The translations under genes were made by a program, and so were the position numbers. The notes under the pieces are model-generated. The model saw only the letters and a list, made by a program, of their open reading frames with translations. It had not been told where the DNA came from and searched no databases. A stretch of 46,278 nucleotides of DNA from NCBI GenBank assembly GCA_002508705.1, contig DAYL01000008.1:1-46278 (forward strand), written 5' to 3'. The first letter of the stretch is position 1. Each line of letters begins with the position of its first letter. This document shows positions 36,475 to 43,578 of the stretch, piece after piece. Source of the stretch: Methanoculleus sp. UBA374 (GTDB taxonomy: Archaea > Halobacteriota > Methanomicrobia > Methanomicrobiales > Methanoculleaceae).

Positions 36475-37739
36475 TCGTCAGGGTGGCGCGGATCGGGCCG
36501 GTCGACGCGACGTTTTCGGCCCCTCCCTCCAAGAGTTACACCCACCGGGCCCTGATTGCGGGTGCGCTTGCTGCAGGGAGGTCGCGGATTGCGGGACCCC
36601 TCCGGGCGGCCGACACCGAACTGACCGCCCGGGGGCTGGAGAGCCTCGGGGTCCCGGTCGAATGGCTGCCGGGAGAGATCACCGTCACCGGGTGCGGCGG
36701 CGCTTTCCCGACGCCGGGTGAGGTCACGATAGATTGCGGGAACTCCGGGACGACCCTCCGGTTGCTCACCTCGGCGGCGCTTCTTGCCCGGTACCCGGTG
36801 GTCCTGACGGGGAGTCCGAGGATGCTCGAACGGCCGGTCGGCCCCCTTGCCGATGCCCTCGGAGCGCTCGGCGGCTCGGTCGAGTCCGCCGGCCGGCCCG
36901 GCTACCCGCCCATCCGGGTCTCCGGCAGGCTCCGGGGCGGGAAGACGCAGATTGACGGGAGCATCAGCAGCCAGTTCGTATCGTCCATCCTGATGGCGGC
37001 GCCCTACGCTGAGGAGGACGTGGAACTTACGCTCCCGGCAGCCCCGGCCTCCCGGTCATACCTCGACGTGACCGCGGACGTAATGCTCCGGTTCGGCGCC
37101 CGGCTTGAGAGGCGCGGCTACGACCGGTTCCGGGTGGAGAGCGGTGCGGTCTACCGGGCACGGGACTACCGGATTGAGGGCGACTACTCGTCTGCATCCT
37201 ACCTCTTCGCGGTCGCGGCCGTCTGCGGCGGGAAGGTCACGGTCACCGGCCTCTCCCCGGCATCGGTCCAGGGTGACCGCCGGTTTCTCGATGTCCTTGA
37301 GGCGATGGGCTGCCACGTCGCCGCCGGCGTCGATGCGGTGACGGTGGAGCGGACGGGCGACCTTCACGGAGTCGAGGTGGATATGTCTTCGTCTCCCGAC
37401 ACCGTCCAGACGCTCGCGGCGGTGGCGGCGACGGCAACGTCGCCGACGACGATCACCGGCACGGCGCACCTGCACTACAAGGAGAGCGACCGCGTCGGGG
37501 TGACGGCGGCGACCCTCAGGAGGATGGGCGCGGGCGTCGATGTCACGGACGATTCCCTCACGATCACGCCCGCGCCCCTCCACGGCGTGGCCGTCGACCC
37601 GCACAACGACCACCGGACGGCGATGGCGTTTGCCGTCCTCGGGCTCGCGGTCGGGGGCATGGCGATCCGGGACCCGGGGTGCGTGGAGAAATCCTTTCCC
37701 GGGTTCTGGGAGGCGCTCTACGGGGAGGGGTTGCTGTGA
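36471..37739 (+). CDS. aroA: 3-phosphoshikimate 1-carboxyvinyltransferase (EPSP synthase)
   Basis: 422 residues. Motifs in order: PPSKSYTHRALIAGAL, DCGNSGTTLRLLTS, GSPRMLERPVGPLADAL, SISSQFVSSILMAAP, GDYSSASYLFAVAAV, LHYKESDRVG and DPHNDHRTAMAFAVLG. It transfers enolpyruvate from PEP to shikimate 3-phosphate. Serine/Thr in SKSYTHR is the common S-S/S-T substitution in archaeal forms. The start overlaps pheA by 4 bases, and the stop overlaps the GTG start of the fusion gene by 3-4 bases. Confidence 0.96.
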   Translation: MIVRVARIGPVDATFSAPPSKSYTHRALIAGALAAGRSRIAGPLRAADTELTARGLESLGVPVEWLPGEITVTGCGGAFPTPGEVTIDCGNSGTTLRLLTSAALLARYPVVLTGSPRMLERPVGPLADALGALGGSVESAGRPGYPPIRVSGRLRGGKTQIDGSISSQFVSSILMAAPYAEEDVELTLPAAPASRSYLDVTADVMLRFGARLERRGYDRFRVESGAVYRARDYRIEGDYSSASYLFAVAAVCGGKVTVTGLSPASVQGDRRFLDVLEAMGCHVAAGVDAVTVERTGDLHGVEVDMSSSPDTVQTLAAVAATATSPTTITGTAHLHYKESDRVGVTAATLRRMGAGVDVTDDSLTITPAPLHGVAVDPHNDHRTAMAFAVLGLAVGGMAIRDPGCVEKSFPGFWEALYGEGLL

Positions 37740-39103
37740 AGGTGGTCCTCACCGGGTTCCGGGGCACCGGGAAGACCTCGGTCGGTCGGGTCCTCGCGGA
37801 CCGGCTGGGGCTGCCGCTCTACGACACCGATGCGCTGGTCGAGCGCCGGGCGGGGATGCCGGTCCGGGAGGTCTTCCGTCGGCACGGGGAGGCGCACTTC
37901 CGGGCCCTCGAACGGGAGGTGATCGCGTCGCTCCGGACCGCGGAGGGGGTGATCAGTACCGGCGGCGGTGCGGTCCTCGACCCGGCAAACGTCGCGGACC
38001 TCCGGTGGCACGGCACGGTCTTCCTTCTAGCGGCCGCACCCGAGGTCTGCCATAGGCGGATCGCCGGCAGCGACCGGCCGGGGCTGACGGACCTCCCCCC
38101 GGCGGAGGAGGTGCGCACGCTCCTTGCCCGAAGGAAGGATGCATACCTCGGCGCGGCGGATGCCTGCATCGATACCGGTACGTGCACTCCCCCGGAGATT
38201 GCGGATAGCATCGTCCGGAAGATGGGGGGGGAGGCCGGCATCTCCCCGGACCGAAGGCGTGAACGCGACGGTCTCCTTGAGCGGTTCGGGCTTTCCGACC
38301 TCGGGGAGATGATCGACCGGGACCCGGGCCTCCGGGTCTGCGCCATCGTCGGCAACCCCTGCGCCCATAGCAAGAGCCCGCTCCTCTACAACCGGCTCTT
38401 CGCGCACTTCGGGATGGAGCACTACCGCTACACCCGCTTTGAGTGGCCGGACGCAGGAGTCATCGTCCGTCTCGCGACCCTCCTCCCCGTAAAAGGTCTC
38501 TCGGTCACGATCCCGTTCAAGGCCGACGTGATGCGCCACCTTGACGCTGTGGACGATCACGCGGCGGCGATCGGGGCGGTGAACACCGTCGTCCGGTGCG
38601 GCGGAAAGTTCTACGGCCATAACACCGACTGGCTGGGCGTCCGCTCGCCGCTCCTTCACCGGCGGGGCGCCCGGGCGGTTGTCCTCGGTGCCGGGGGTGC
38701 GGCGGCGGCGGCGGTCTACGCCCTCGTCTCGCTCGACATGGACGTGACGGTGCTTGCCCGGACTGCGGACGCGGCGCAGAGGCTTGCGGACCGGTTCGGG
38801 TGCCGGCGGGGCGGTCTCGAAGAGTTCAAGGGGAGCGGCGCCGATGTGGTGGTGCACGCAACCCCGGTCGGGATGGAGCCCGACACCCGGAGCCTTCTTG
38901 CCCCCGGCGACCTTGAGCGAGGGACGACCGTCTTTGACCTCGTCTATACGCCGCCGGAGACGCCCCTCATCCGGGCGGCGAGGGAGGCCGGGTGCGAGAC
39001 GATACCCGGCACGGAGATGTTCGTCCACCAGGCGGCGGAGCAGTTCCGGCTGATCACCGGTATTGCGGTCTCGCCTGCGCTGGTGCGGGAGATGCTTTCA
39101 TGA
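37736..39103 (+). CDS. Shikimate kinase-shikimate dehydrogenase fusion
   Basis: 455 residues from GTG at 37736, with GGGGAGGGG a few bases upstream and overlap with the aroA stop. Residues 1 to about 165 are a P-loop shikimate kinase of the bacterial AroK type: GFRGTGKTS at 7-15, [20 protein letters not shown]. Archaea usually have a different, GHMP-type kinase. Residues about 195-455 are Aro[27 protein letters not shown] (catalytic Lys), [28 protein letters not shown] (NADP loop) and [14 protein letters not shown]. So steps four and five of the pathway (dehydroshikimate to shikimate to shikimate 3-phosphate) sit on one chain, in reverse order along the protein. A linker of about 30 charged residues joins them. 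No stop or frameshift at the junction. Confidence 0.95.
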   Translation: MKVVLTGFRGTGKTSVGRVLADRLGLPLYDTDALVERRAGMPVREVFRRHGEAHFRALEREVIASLRTAEGVISTGGGAVLDPANVADLRWHGTVFLLAAAPEVCHRRIAGSDRPGLTDLPPAEEVRTLLARRKDAYLGAADACIDTGTCTPPEIADSIVRKMGGEAGISPDRRRERDGLLERFGLSDLGEMIDRDPGLRVCAIVGNPCAHSKSPLLYNRLFAHFGMEHYRYTRFEWPDAGVIVRLATLLPVKGLSVTIPFKADVMRHLDAVDDHAAAIGAVNTVVRCGGKFYGHNTDWLGVRSPLLHRRGARAVVLGAGGAAAAAVYALVSLDMDVTVLARTADAAQRLADRFGCRRGGLEEFKGSGADVVVHATPVGMEPDTRSLLAPGDLERGTTVFDLVYTPPETPLIRAAREAGCETIPGTEMFVHQAAEQFRLITGIAVSPALVREMLS

Positions 39104-40098
39104 ACACGTTCGGGAGAAACTTCAGGTGCACGACGTTCGGTGAGAGCCACGGGAAGGCGGTGGGCGTGGTCGTCGACGGCTGCCCGCCCGGGATATCCCT
39201 CACGGAGGCGGATATTCAGCCGTACCTCGACCGAAGGCGGCCGGGAAAAAGCCCGCTCGAGTCAGGGCGGCAGGAGGCCGACCGGGTGGAGGTCCTCTCG
39301 GGGACGTTTGAGGGGAGGACGACCGGCGCCCCGATAGCGCTCGTCGTCGGGAACAGCGACGTCCGGTCGGAGGACTACGACGCGCTCCGGGACGTCTTCC
39401 GGCCCGGGCATGCGGACTATGCCTATCAGGCGAAGTACGGTCTCCGCGACCACCGGGGCGGGGGGCGGAGTTCGGGGCGGGAGACCCTTGCCCGGGTCGC
39501 CGCCGGAGCGGTGGCGATGCGCTGCCTTGCGCCCTCCGGGATCACGATCCGTGGGCGGATCGTCGAGGTGCACGGCGCGACGGAGCCCGATGCGATGGAA
39601 GCGGAGATCCGGGCCGCACGGGACGCGGGCGACTCCGTGGGCGGGGTCGTGGAGGTGACGGCGGCCGGGTGTCCCGCAGGGCTCGGGGACCCGGTCTTCG
39701 GGAAACTCGACGCCGCCATCGCCGGGGCGATGATGGGCATCGGTGCGGTGAAGGGCGTCGAGATCGGCGAGGGGTTCGGCGCCGCCCGGCTCTTCGGGAG
39801 CGAGATGAACGACCCGATCGGCAAGACCGGGTTTGAAAGCAACCACGCTGGTGGTATCCTCGGGGGGATCAGCACCGGACAGGAGATCGTCGTCCGGCTC
39901 GCCGTCAAACCGACGCCCTCGATACGCCGGGTGCAGAGAACGGTGGATGTCGCCGGCGCGGAGCGGGAGATCTCGGTCGGAGGGAGGCACGACCCCTGTA
40001 TCGTCCCCCGGCTCGTCCCGGTCGCGGAGTGCATGATGGCGCTCGTCATTATCGACGCGATGCTTGAGCAGGGGAAGTACCGGGGAGTGGGGCGGTGA
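39100..40098 (+). CDS. aroC: Chorismate synthase
   Basis: 332 residues. FMN-dependent last step, 5-enolpyruvylshikimate 3-phosphate to chorismate. Signatures: [80 protein letters not shown] and the C-terminal [18 protein letters not shown] short C-terminus (ending YRGVGR) compared with bacterial forms of 350-360. It overlaps the fusion gene by 4 bases and is the last of the operon. A partial second copy of its last 78 bases lies at 41372-41449. Confidence 0.96.
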   Translation: MNTFGRNFRCTTFGESHGKAVGVVVDGCPPGISLTEADIQPYLDRRRPGKSPLESGRQEADRVEVLSGTFEGRTTGAPIALVVGNSDVRSEDYDALRDVFRPGHADYAYQAKYGLRDHRGGGRSSGRETLARVAAGAVAMRCLAPSGITIRGRIVEVHGATEPDAMEAEIRAARDAGDSVGGVVEVTAAGCPAGLGDPVFGKLDAAIAGAMMGIGAVKGVEIGEGFGAARLFGSEMNDPIGKTGFESNHAGGILGGISTGQEIVVRLAVKPTPSIRRVQRTVDVAGAEREISVGGRHDPCIVPRLVPVAECMMALVIIDAMLEQGKYRGVGR

Positions 40099-40276
40099 GT
40101 TCCCTTCCTGATCCTCAAACCTTCGAAGAAGGAGAGTTAAGCATCGGAGATGCGATCGCCGGGGAAGGGCCGTGTTCACGTTCCGGCCCCGGTCATGGCC
40201 CGGATGTCAAACCACCGTCCCCTTATGCGAAGAGCGTTGCGATGCCGGGCACCAAAATTCGCGAACTACTGGTACG

Positions 40277-40750
40277 TCATGCTACATCGGTGGTCTGAGG
40301 ACCGCTTTGGGATGCCGTCAGCAATACTGCCTGTAAAATAAGAGAGACAAATAACAGGACCGTTACTATCCACCATCCGACCGACTCGAAGATATCCTCC
40401 GGAACCATGAATGTGTATCCCATGTAAGTTAGAAACAGCACTGCCTGTAAAATCCTGAACGCGTTCGCTTCGGCTTCATTCTTCAAAGCCACCAATCTTT
40501 CATCATTCTCGCTGATTATGATCTCCTTCATCTTTTGAGGGGATCTTCTGATCATTGATAATTTGATGTAAGAAGCCAATGCCGCGCTTAATGGTATAAA
40601 CGACAGCCCGATAATTGCTTTACCGTCCGGCAAGGCTTGATTTCCATCCATCGAACCGAACAAGATCCCAACCGCCAAAAGAACGACACCGACAATCAGT
40701 GCCGCAAATATAACTACTTTCGTTTTTTTAACAGTCTTTTCAATATCCAT
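40277..40750 (-). CDS. Four-helix membrane protein, DUF2178-like
   Basis: 157 residues. Hydrophobic helices at about 12-32 (VVIFAALIVGVVLLAVGILF), 43-63 (KAIIGLSFIPLSAALASYI), 95-113 and 125-145 (WWIVTVLLFVSLILQAVLL). A conserved-looking cytoplasmic segment KMKEIIISENDERLVALKNEAEANAF links helices 2 and 3; this ENDER-type motif is typical of DUF2178 proteins. Six bases separate it from a small XRE regulator upstream, a pairing seen in many prokaryotes where the regulator controls the membrane protein. Codon use is clearly richer in A+T than the aro genes on either side, which suggests recent transfer. Function unknown. Confidence 0.8.
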   Translation of the reverse strand: MDIEKTVKKTKVVIFAALIVGVVLLAVGILFGSMDGNQALPDGKAIIGLSFIPLSAALASYIKLSMIRRSPQKMKEIIISENDERLVALKNEAEANAFRILQAVLFLTYMGYTFMVPEDIFESVGWWIVTVLLFVSLILQAVLLTASQSGPQTTDVA

Positions 40751-40756
40751 AGCGCC

Positions 40757-40936
40757 TCACTCCTCCCAAAACAAGTCATTTAAAGTTTTGTTGAGTGCCC
40801 TGCATATCTCAATGCATAACTTCAGGCTCGGATTGTATTTGCCGGACTCGATCAGGCTTATCGTTTGTCTGGTTACTCCGACGATCTCAGCCAGTTGCTC
40901 CTGCGATACCTCCGACTCTATCCTTGCGATCTTCAT
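40757..40936 (-). CDS. Small XRE-family helix-turn-helix regulator (YgzD-like)
   Basis: 59 residues from ATG at 40936. The HTH covers nearly the whole protein: KIARIESEVSQEQLAEIVGV, TRQTISLIESGKYNPSLKL, and EICRALNKTLNDLFWEE at the end. Relatives usually begin MKNxKMKIAR, so translation could start five codons earlier at CTG 40951, which lies 9 bases after AGGAGG. It is the first gene of a pair with the DUF2178-like protein and probably controls its own promoter. Repeated TGTCA elements upstream are candidate sites. A+T-rich compared with the window. Confidence 0.85.
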   Translation of the reverse strand: MKIARIESEVSQEQLAEIVGVTRQTISLIESGKYNPSLKLCIEICRALNKTLNDLFWEE

Positions 40937-40951
40937 TTTTTTGTTTTTCAG

Positions 40952-41030
40952 TATACACCGCCTCCTCTCACACACATTACATTATGTCAATTATATGTGT
41001 CATTCTGTCATATAAATATGGTCGGTATGA
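40952..41030 (-). promoter_or_regulatory. A+T-rich promoter of the XRE/DUF2178 pair with TGTCA repeats
   Basis: On the reverse strand the boxes are ATTTATATG (about 41018-41010) and ACATATAATT (about 40999-40990). On the forward strand TGTCA occurs at 40985-40989, 40998-41002 and 41006-41010. These may be operator half-sites for the regulator itself. AGGAGG lies near 40961-40966. From 41031 to 41277 no gene was recognised. Confidence 0.45.
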
Positions 41031-41277
41031 CTCATCTCCCGGCCATGACACAGAAACGCCTCCTCTTCGATGAAGTCTTCCTGGCGTCTTGTCCAATGAG
41101 CGCCCTGTTCGAGGACGTCTCCCCCGAGATCAAAATCAAATCATCAACCTCCAGCGCGAGACGTTATCCTCGCCCACCGTCACCTCACGCGAGGCCGAAA
41201 AATATGCCCGTAACGTGAAACAAGAGTGTTGCGATGCCGACCTCCGGAATCCGGCACAGACCGTACCGGGCCACCCC

Positions 41278-41371
41278 TCACTTCAGCAGGTCCGCGAGTT
41301 GCCGTATCTCCCGGAGATTACTGCCCCTTGGCCGTCGGGGTCCCGGCGTGGCAGAAGACGAACTCCGAGCC
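41278..41371 (-). pseudogene. Fragment of a second aroD 3' end
   Basis: Read on the reverse strand this encodes GSEFVFCHAGTPTAKGQ, then, after a 2-base deletion that shifts frame, LREIRQLADLLK and a stop. The intact aroD ends [17 protein letters not shown], then [12 protein letters not shown]. Identity to bases 42010-42104 is about 80-85 percent by eye. Homology stops sharply near 41370, exactly where the aroC fragment begins. Confidence 0.85.
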
Positions 41372-41449
41372 GTCGTCCCGGTCGCGGAGTGCATGATGGC
41401 GCTTGTTCTTCTGGATGTAATGCTTGAGCGGGCGAAGTACCAGGGGTAG
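41372..41449 (+). pseudogene. Fragment of a second aroC 3' end
   Basis: Bases 41381-41440 align without gaps to 40021-40080 in aroC with 10 differences in 60 (83 percent). The peptide [25 protein letters not shown] with its own stop matches the aroC end [25 protein letters not shown]. It is joined head-on to the aroD fragment, so nothing of the rest of the gene remains. Confidence 0.88.
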
Positions 41450-41573
41450 GATGCGACGGTTCGTTAGAACGACGTTCCGAAATGCGACTGGCTGGAAGGT
41501 GCGACGTTCCCGCAGGAATGGAACTCGAACATCACTCGGTGCGAAGTGTGACGGGCCGCGGGCCGGCGCTGGA

Positions 41574-41590
41574 GAAACCCGAAGGGTTTC
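41574..41590. repeat. Inverted repeat, hairpin 1
   Basis: GAAACCC-GAA-GGGTTTC, a perfect 7-base stem with a 3-base loop. A sister hairpin of the same size begins 33 bases further on. Confidence 0.6.
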
Positions 41591-41606
41591 GAGAACCGGA
41601 TCTTGA

Positions 41607-41623
41607 GAAGACCGGAGGTCTTC
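41607..41623. repeat. Inverted repeat, hairpin 2
   Basis: GAAGACC-GGA-GGTCTTC, a perfect 7-base stem with a 3-base loop, same size and layout as the hairpin at 41574-41590; both are followed by GAG. Confidence 0.6.
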
Positions 41624-41910
41624 GAGCGGGGAATAGACCACGGAGTGATTCGTGGCTCTTTTTCCCTGACGGGCTACCCGGTCCCGCGATCAACGGACCA
41701 GTTGCGTGGTCACCACTGATTTCGCCGTGTCGTGGAGCCTGCCGTCGCTGGTCACCAGGCCGGTCCCGCACTGGACCGCAGCGGCAACAAAGAGGCGGGG
41801 GGTGTCCCCTCCCCGGTCCCCATCCCCAATGGCGACGGCCGCCACGGTCCACTGCATGGGGACAGGCCCGAGAAAAAAGGCCGATCCCGGGAAAAAATCC
41901 AGATCCGGAA

Positions 41911-41936
41911 CTCATCCCCGCAGAGGTGGGGATGAG
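41911..41936. repeat. Inverted repeat, 9-base stem
   Basis: CTCATCCCC (41911-41919) and GGGGATGAG (41928-41936) pair perfectly across an 8-base loop. It sits about 75 bases beyond the aroD stop, so it may act at the end of the aroD message. Confidence 0.6.
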
Positions 41937-42009
41937 CATCAAGCAGAGTCCGATAATTCGGAATCGATGCCCTTTATCGGCGAAGGGGACCGTGAAGTCC
42001 CTCATCGCC

Positions 42010-42639
42010 TCACTTCACCAGGTCCGCAATCTGCCGCATCTCCCGGATATGGTACTGTCCCTCGGCCGTCGGGCTCCCGGCATGGCAGAACGTGAACTCC
42101 GACCCGAAAAGGGGCAAGATCGCCCGGGCGTAGCGGAACTCGGCGCCCATGACGCTCGTGCAGATGGGTTTCGGAGCGCGATGGGTGAACGCGACGAGTT
42201 CGACGAGGTCGTCCCGGGTCCGGGGTTTCACGACGATCTTCGGGATATCGCCGTAGGACCTGAGCATCTCCTCGATCTTTCCGAGCTCCGGCAGGGCGGG
42301 CATCTCGTTCGTGTGCAGAGATGCGAGGATCTGGACGCCCTCCCCCTTGATGAACGGCGCGTGGTCCCGGTAGCGCGCCTCGACGTCCACGAGGTCGACG
42401 TAGCGTGCTATCGGTCCGATGATCCGGGTCCAGAGGTCGGCGTTCCCGACAAACCTGCCCCCTTCCTCCCTGCTCCTGAGCGTAGCAATCAGCGGGACGG
42501 CGGTCTTCTCCCGGATCGCACGGACCTGATCCAGCAGGTCCCCCTCCATCCGGTCGAGCCGGATCTCGATGAACGTCGGGTTGTATTCCAGAACCTCGTC
42601 GATAACCCCGGTATTCTCCACAGAGACGACGATCTTCAT
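42010..42639 (-). CDS. aroD: 3-dehydroquinate dehydratase, type I
   Basis: 209 residues from ATG at 42639; the frame extends to 42699 but that part overlaps the end of proC and the promoter. A class I aldolase-type dehydratase: [66 protein letters not shown], the Schiff-base lysine in [14 protein letters not shown], and [23 protein letters not shown]. It turns dehydroquinate into dehydroshikimate, the one shikimate step not encoded in the operon at 32288-40098. A TATA box (TTTAAATG on the reverse strand, centred near 42667) would give a leaderless message, so it is expressed separately. It is convergent to aroC across 1.9 kb. Confidence 0.94.
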   Translation of the reverse strand: MKIVVSVENTGVIDEVLEYNPTFIEIRLDRMEGDLLDQVRAIREKTAVPLIATLRSREEGGRFVGNADLWTRIIGPIARYVDLVDVEARYRDHAPFIKGEGVQILASLHTNEMPALPELGKIEEMLRSYGDIPKIVVKPRTRDDLVELVAFTHRAPKPICTSVMGAEFRYARAILPLFGSEFTFCHAGSPTAEGQYHIREMRQIADLVK

Positions 42640-42695
42640 ACCCGTCCGGTATAACCCCTGATCATTTAAATGCCTGCCTCCTCCTCTCCCCTCCG
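42640..42695 (-). promoter_or_regulatory. Promoter of aroD, probably leaderless
   Basis: CATTTAAATG on the reverse strand at 42672-42663 is centred about 27 bases before the ATG at 42639. No good Shine-Dalgarno is seen. It lies in the 56-base gap after proC. Confidence 0.45.
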
Positions 42696-43496
42696 TCACG
42701 TCCCCACCGTACCGCAGCGCTCCAGCATGGCAGCGACGACCGCATCAAAGACCCCCGGCAACCGCTCCCGGAGCCCCTGCACCCCGGCTTCCGTGACCCC
42801 GCCTCCGGTCGCAACCTCACCGACGAGGTCCGCGGGTGCCGCGCCGGTCTCCCGAAGGTAGGCGGCCGTAGCCGCAACCATCTCTGTCGTCAGCATAACC
42901 GCCCGGTCCTTCGGGAGTCCGCTCGCGCGGGCCGTCGCGTCGGCCAGTTCCTCAATCACGGCGGCGAGCAGCCCCGGCCCGCAACTCGAAAGAAGCGTGG
43001 CCGCCGCGAGTTCCTCCTCTTCGACGAGCATCACGTTCCCGACCGACGAAAAGAGCCCCTCCACCCGGAGGGCGTCGTTCATGCCAATCTGCCGCCCGTG
43101 GCAGACCAGCGTCGTCCCCTGTCCGACTGCGGAGGTGACCGTGGGCACGACCCTGGTGACCGACCCGGGAAACGCCTCTTCGAGGTCCCGAAGGCTGATC
43201 CCGGCGGCGAGCGAGACGATATGCTCATCTCCGTCCATCGCCGGAACAATCTCCCGGAGGACCTCCCGCACCTCCCGGGGCCTGACGGCGAGGACGACGA
43301 GACGGCACCGCCGGGCGAGTTCCGCGTTCGTTTCGGCGATGCCGATGCCCGGCCATGCCGCGGCGCATGCATCAAGGCTCGTCCGACTGCGAGAGGCAAC
43401 CACGACCTCGTCGGTGGAGAGCGCGCCGGATGAAAGAAACCCGTTCATCAGCATCCTGCCCATGTGCCCGTAACCGATAATCCCTACGGCATCCAT
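42696..43496 (-). CDS. proC: Pyrroline-5-carboxylate reductase
   Basis: 266 residues. NAD(P)-binding loop [13 protein letters not shown] at the start, [58 protein letters not shown], and the C-terminal dimer and active-site domain [25 protein letters not shown] with [16 protein letters not shown] near the end. It reduces pyrroline-5-carboxylate to proline, the last step. No other proline gene is nearby. Starts ATG at 43496. Its stop is 57 bases before aroD on the same strand. Confidence 0.93.
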   Translation of the reverse strand: MDAVGIIGYGHMGRMLMNGFLSSGALSTDEVVVASRSRTSLDACAAAWPGIGIAETNAELARRCRLVVLAVRPREVREVLREIVPAMDGDEHIVSLAAGISLRDLEEAFPGSVTRVVPTVTSAVGQGTTLVCHGRQIGMNDALRVEGLFSSVGNVMLVEEEELAAATLLSSCGPGLLAAVIEELADATARASGLPKDRAVMLTTEMVAATAAYLRETGAAPADLVGEVATGGGVTEAGVQGLRERLPGVFDAVVAAMLERCGTVGT

Positions 43497-43578
43497 GATT
43501 CCTCAACCTCTCTATAACTGAATACATGTTTTCACCGGGGAGGAGTTATAGACCGGTGGGACGAATGGTACTCAAGAG

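Larger units (their letters stand above)
41450..42009. other. Gene-free stretch with strong hairpins
   Basis: About 560 bases with no convincing intact gene. It holds three perfect short inverted repeats (listed separately) and, on the reverse strand at 41690-41795, a frame ending RLFVAAAVQCGTGLVTSDGR and then LHDTAKSVVTTQLVR, which vaguely recalls the end of a PIN-domain protein. It is probably degenerate sequence left by rearrangement. Confidence 0.5.

Noticed and set aside
41234..41449. 71-residue open frame running into the aroC fragment
   Set aside because: Its second part is the aroC remnant and its first part is antisense to the aroD remnant, so it is a product of the fusion rather than a gene.
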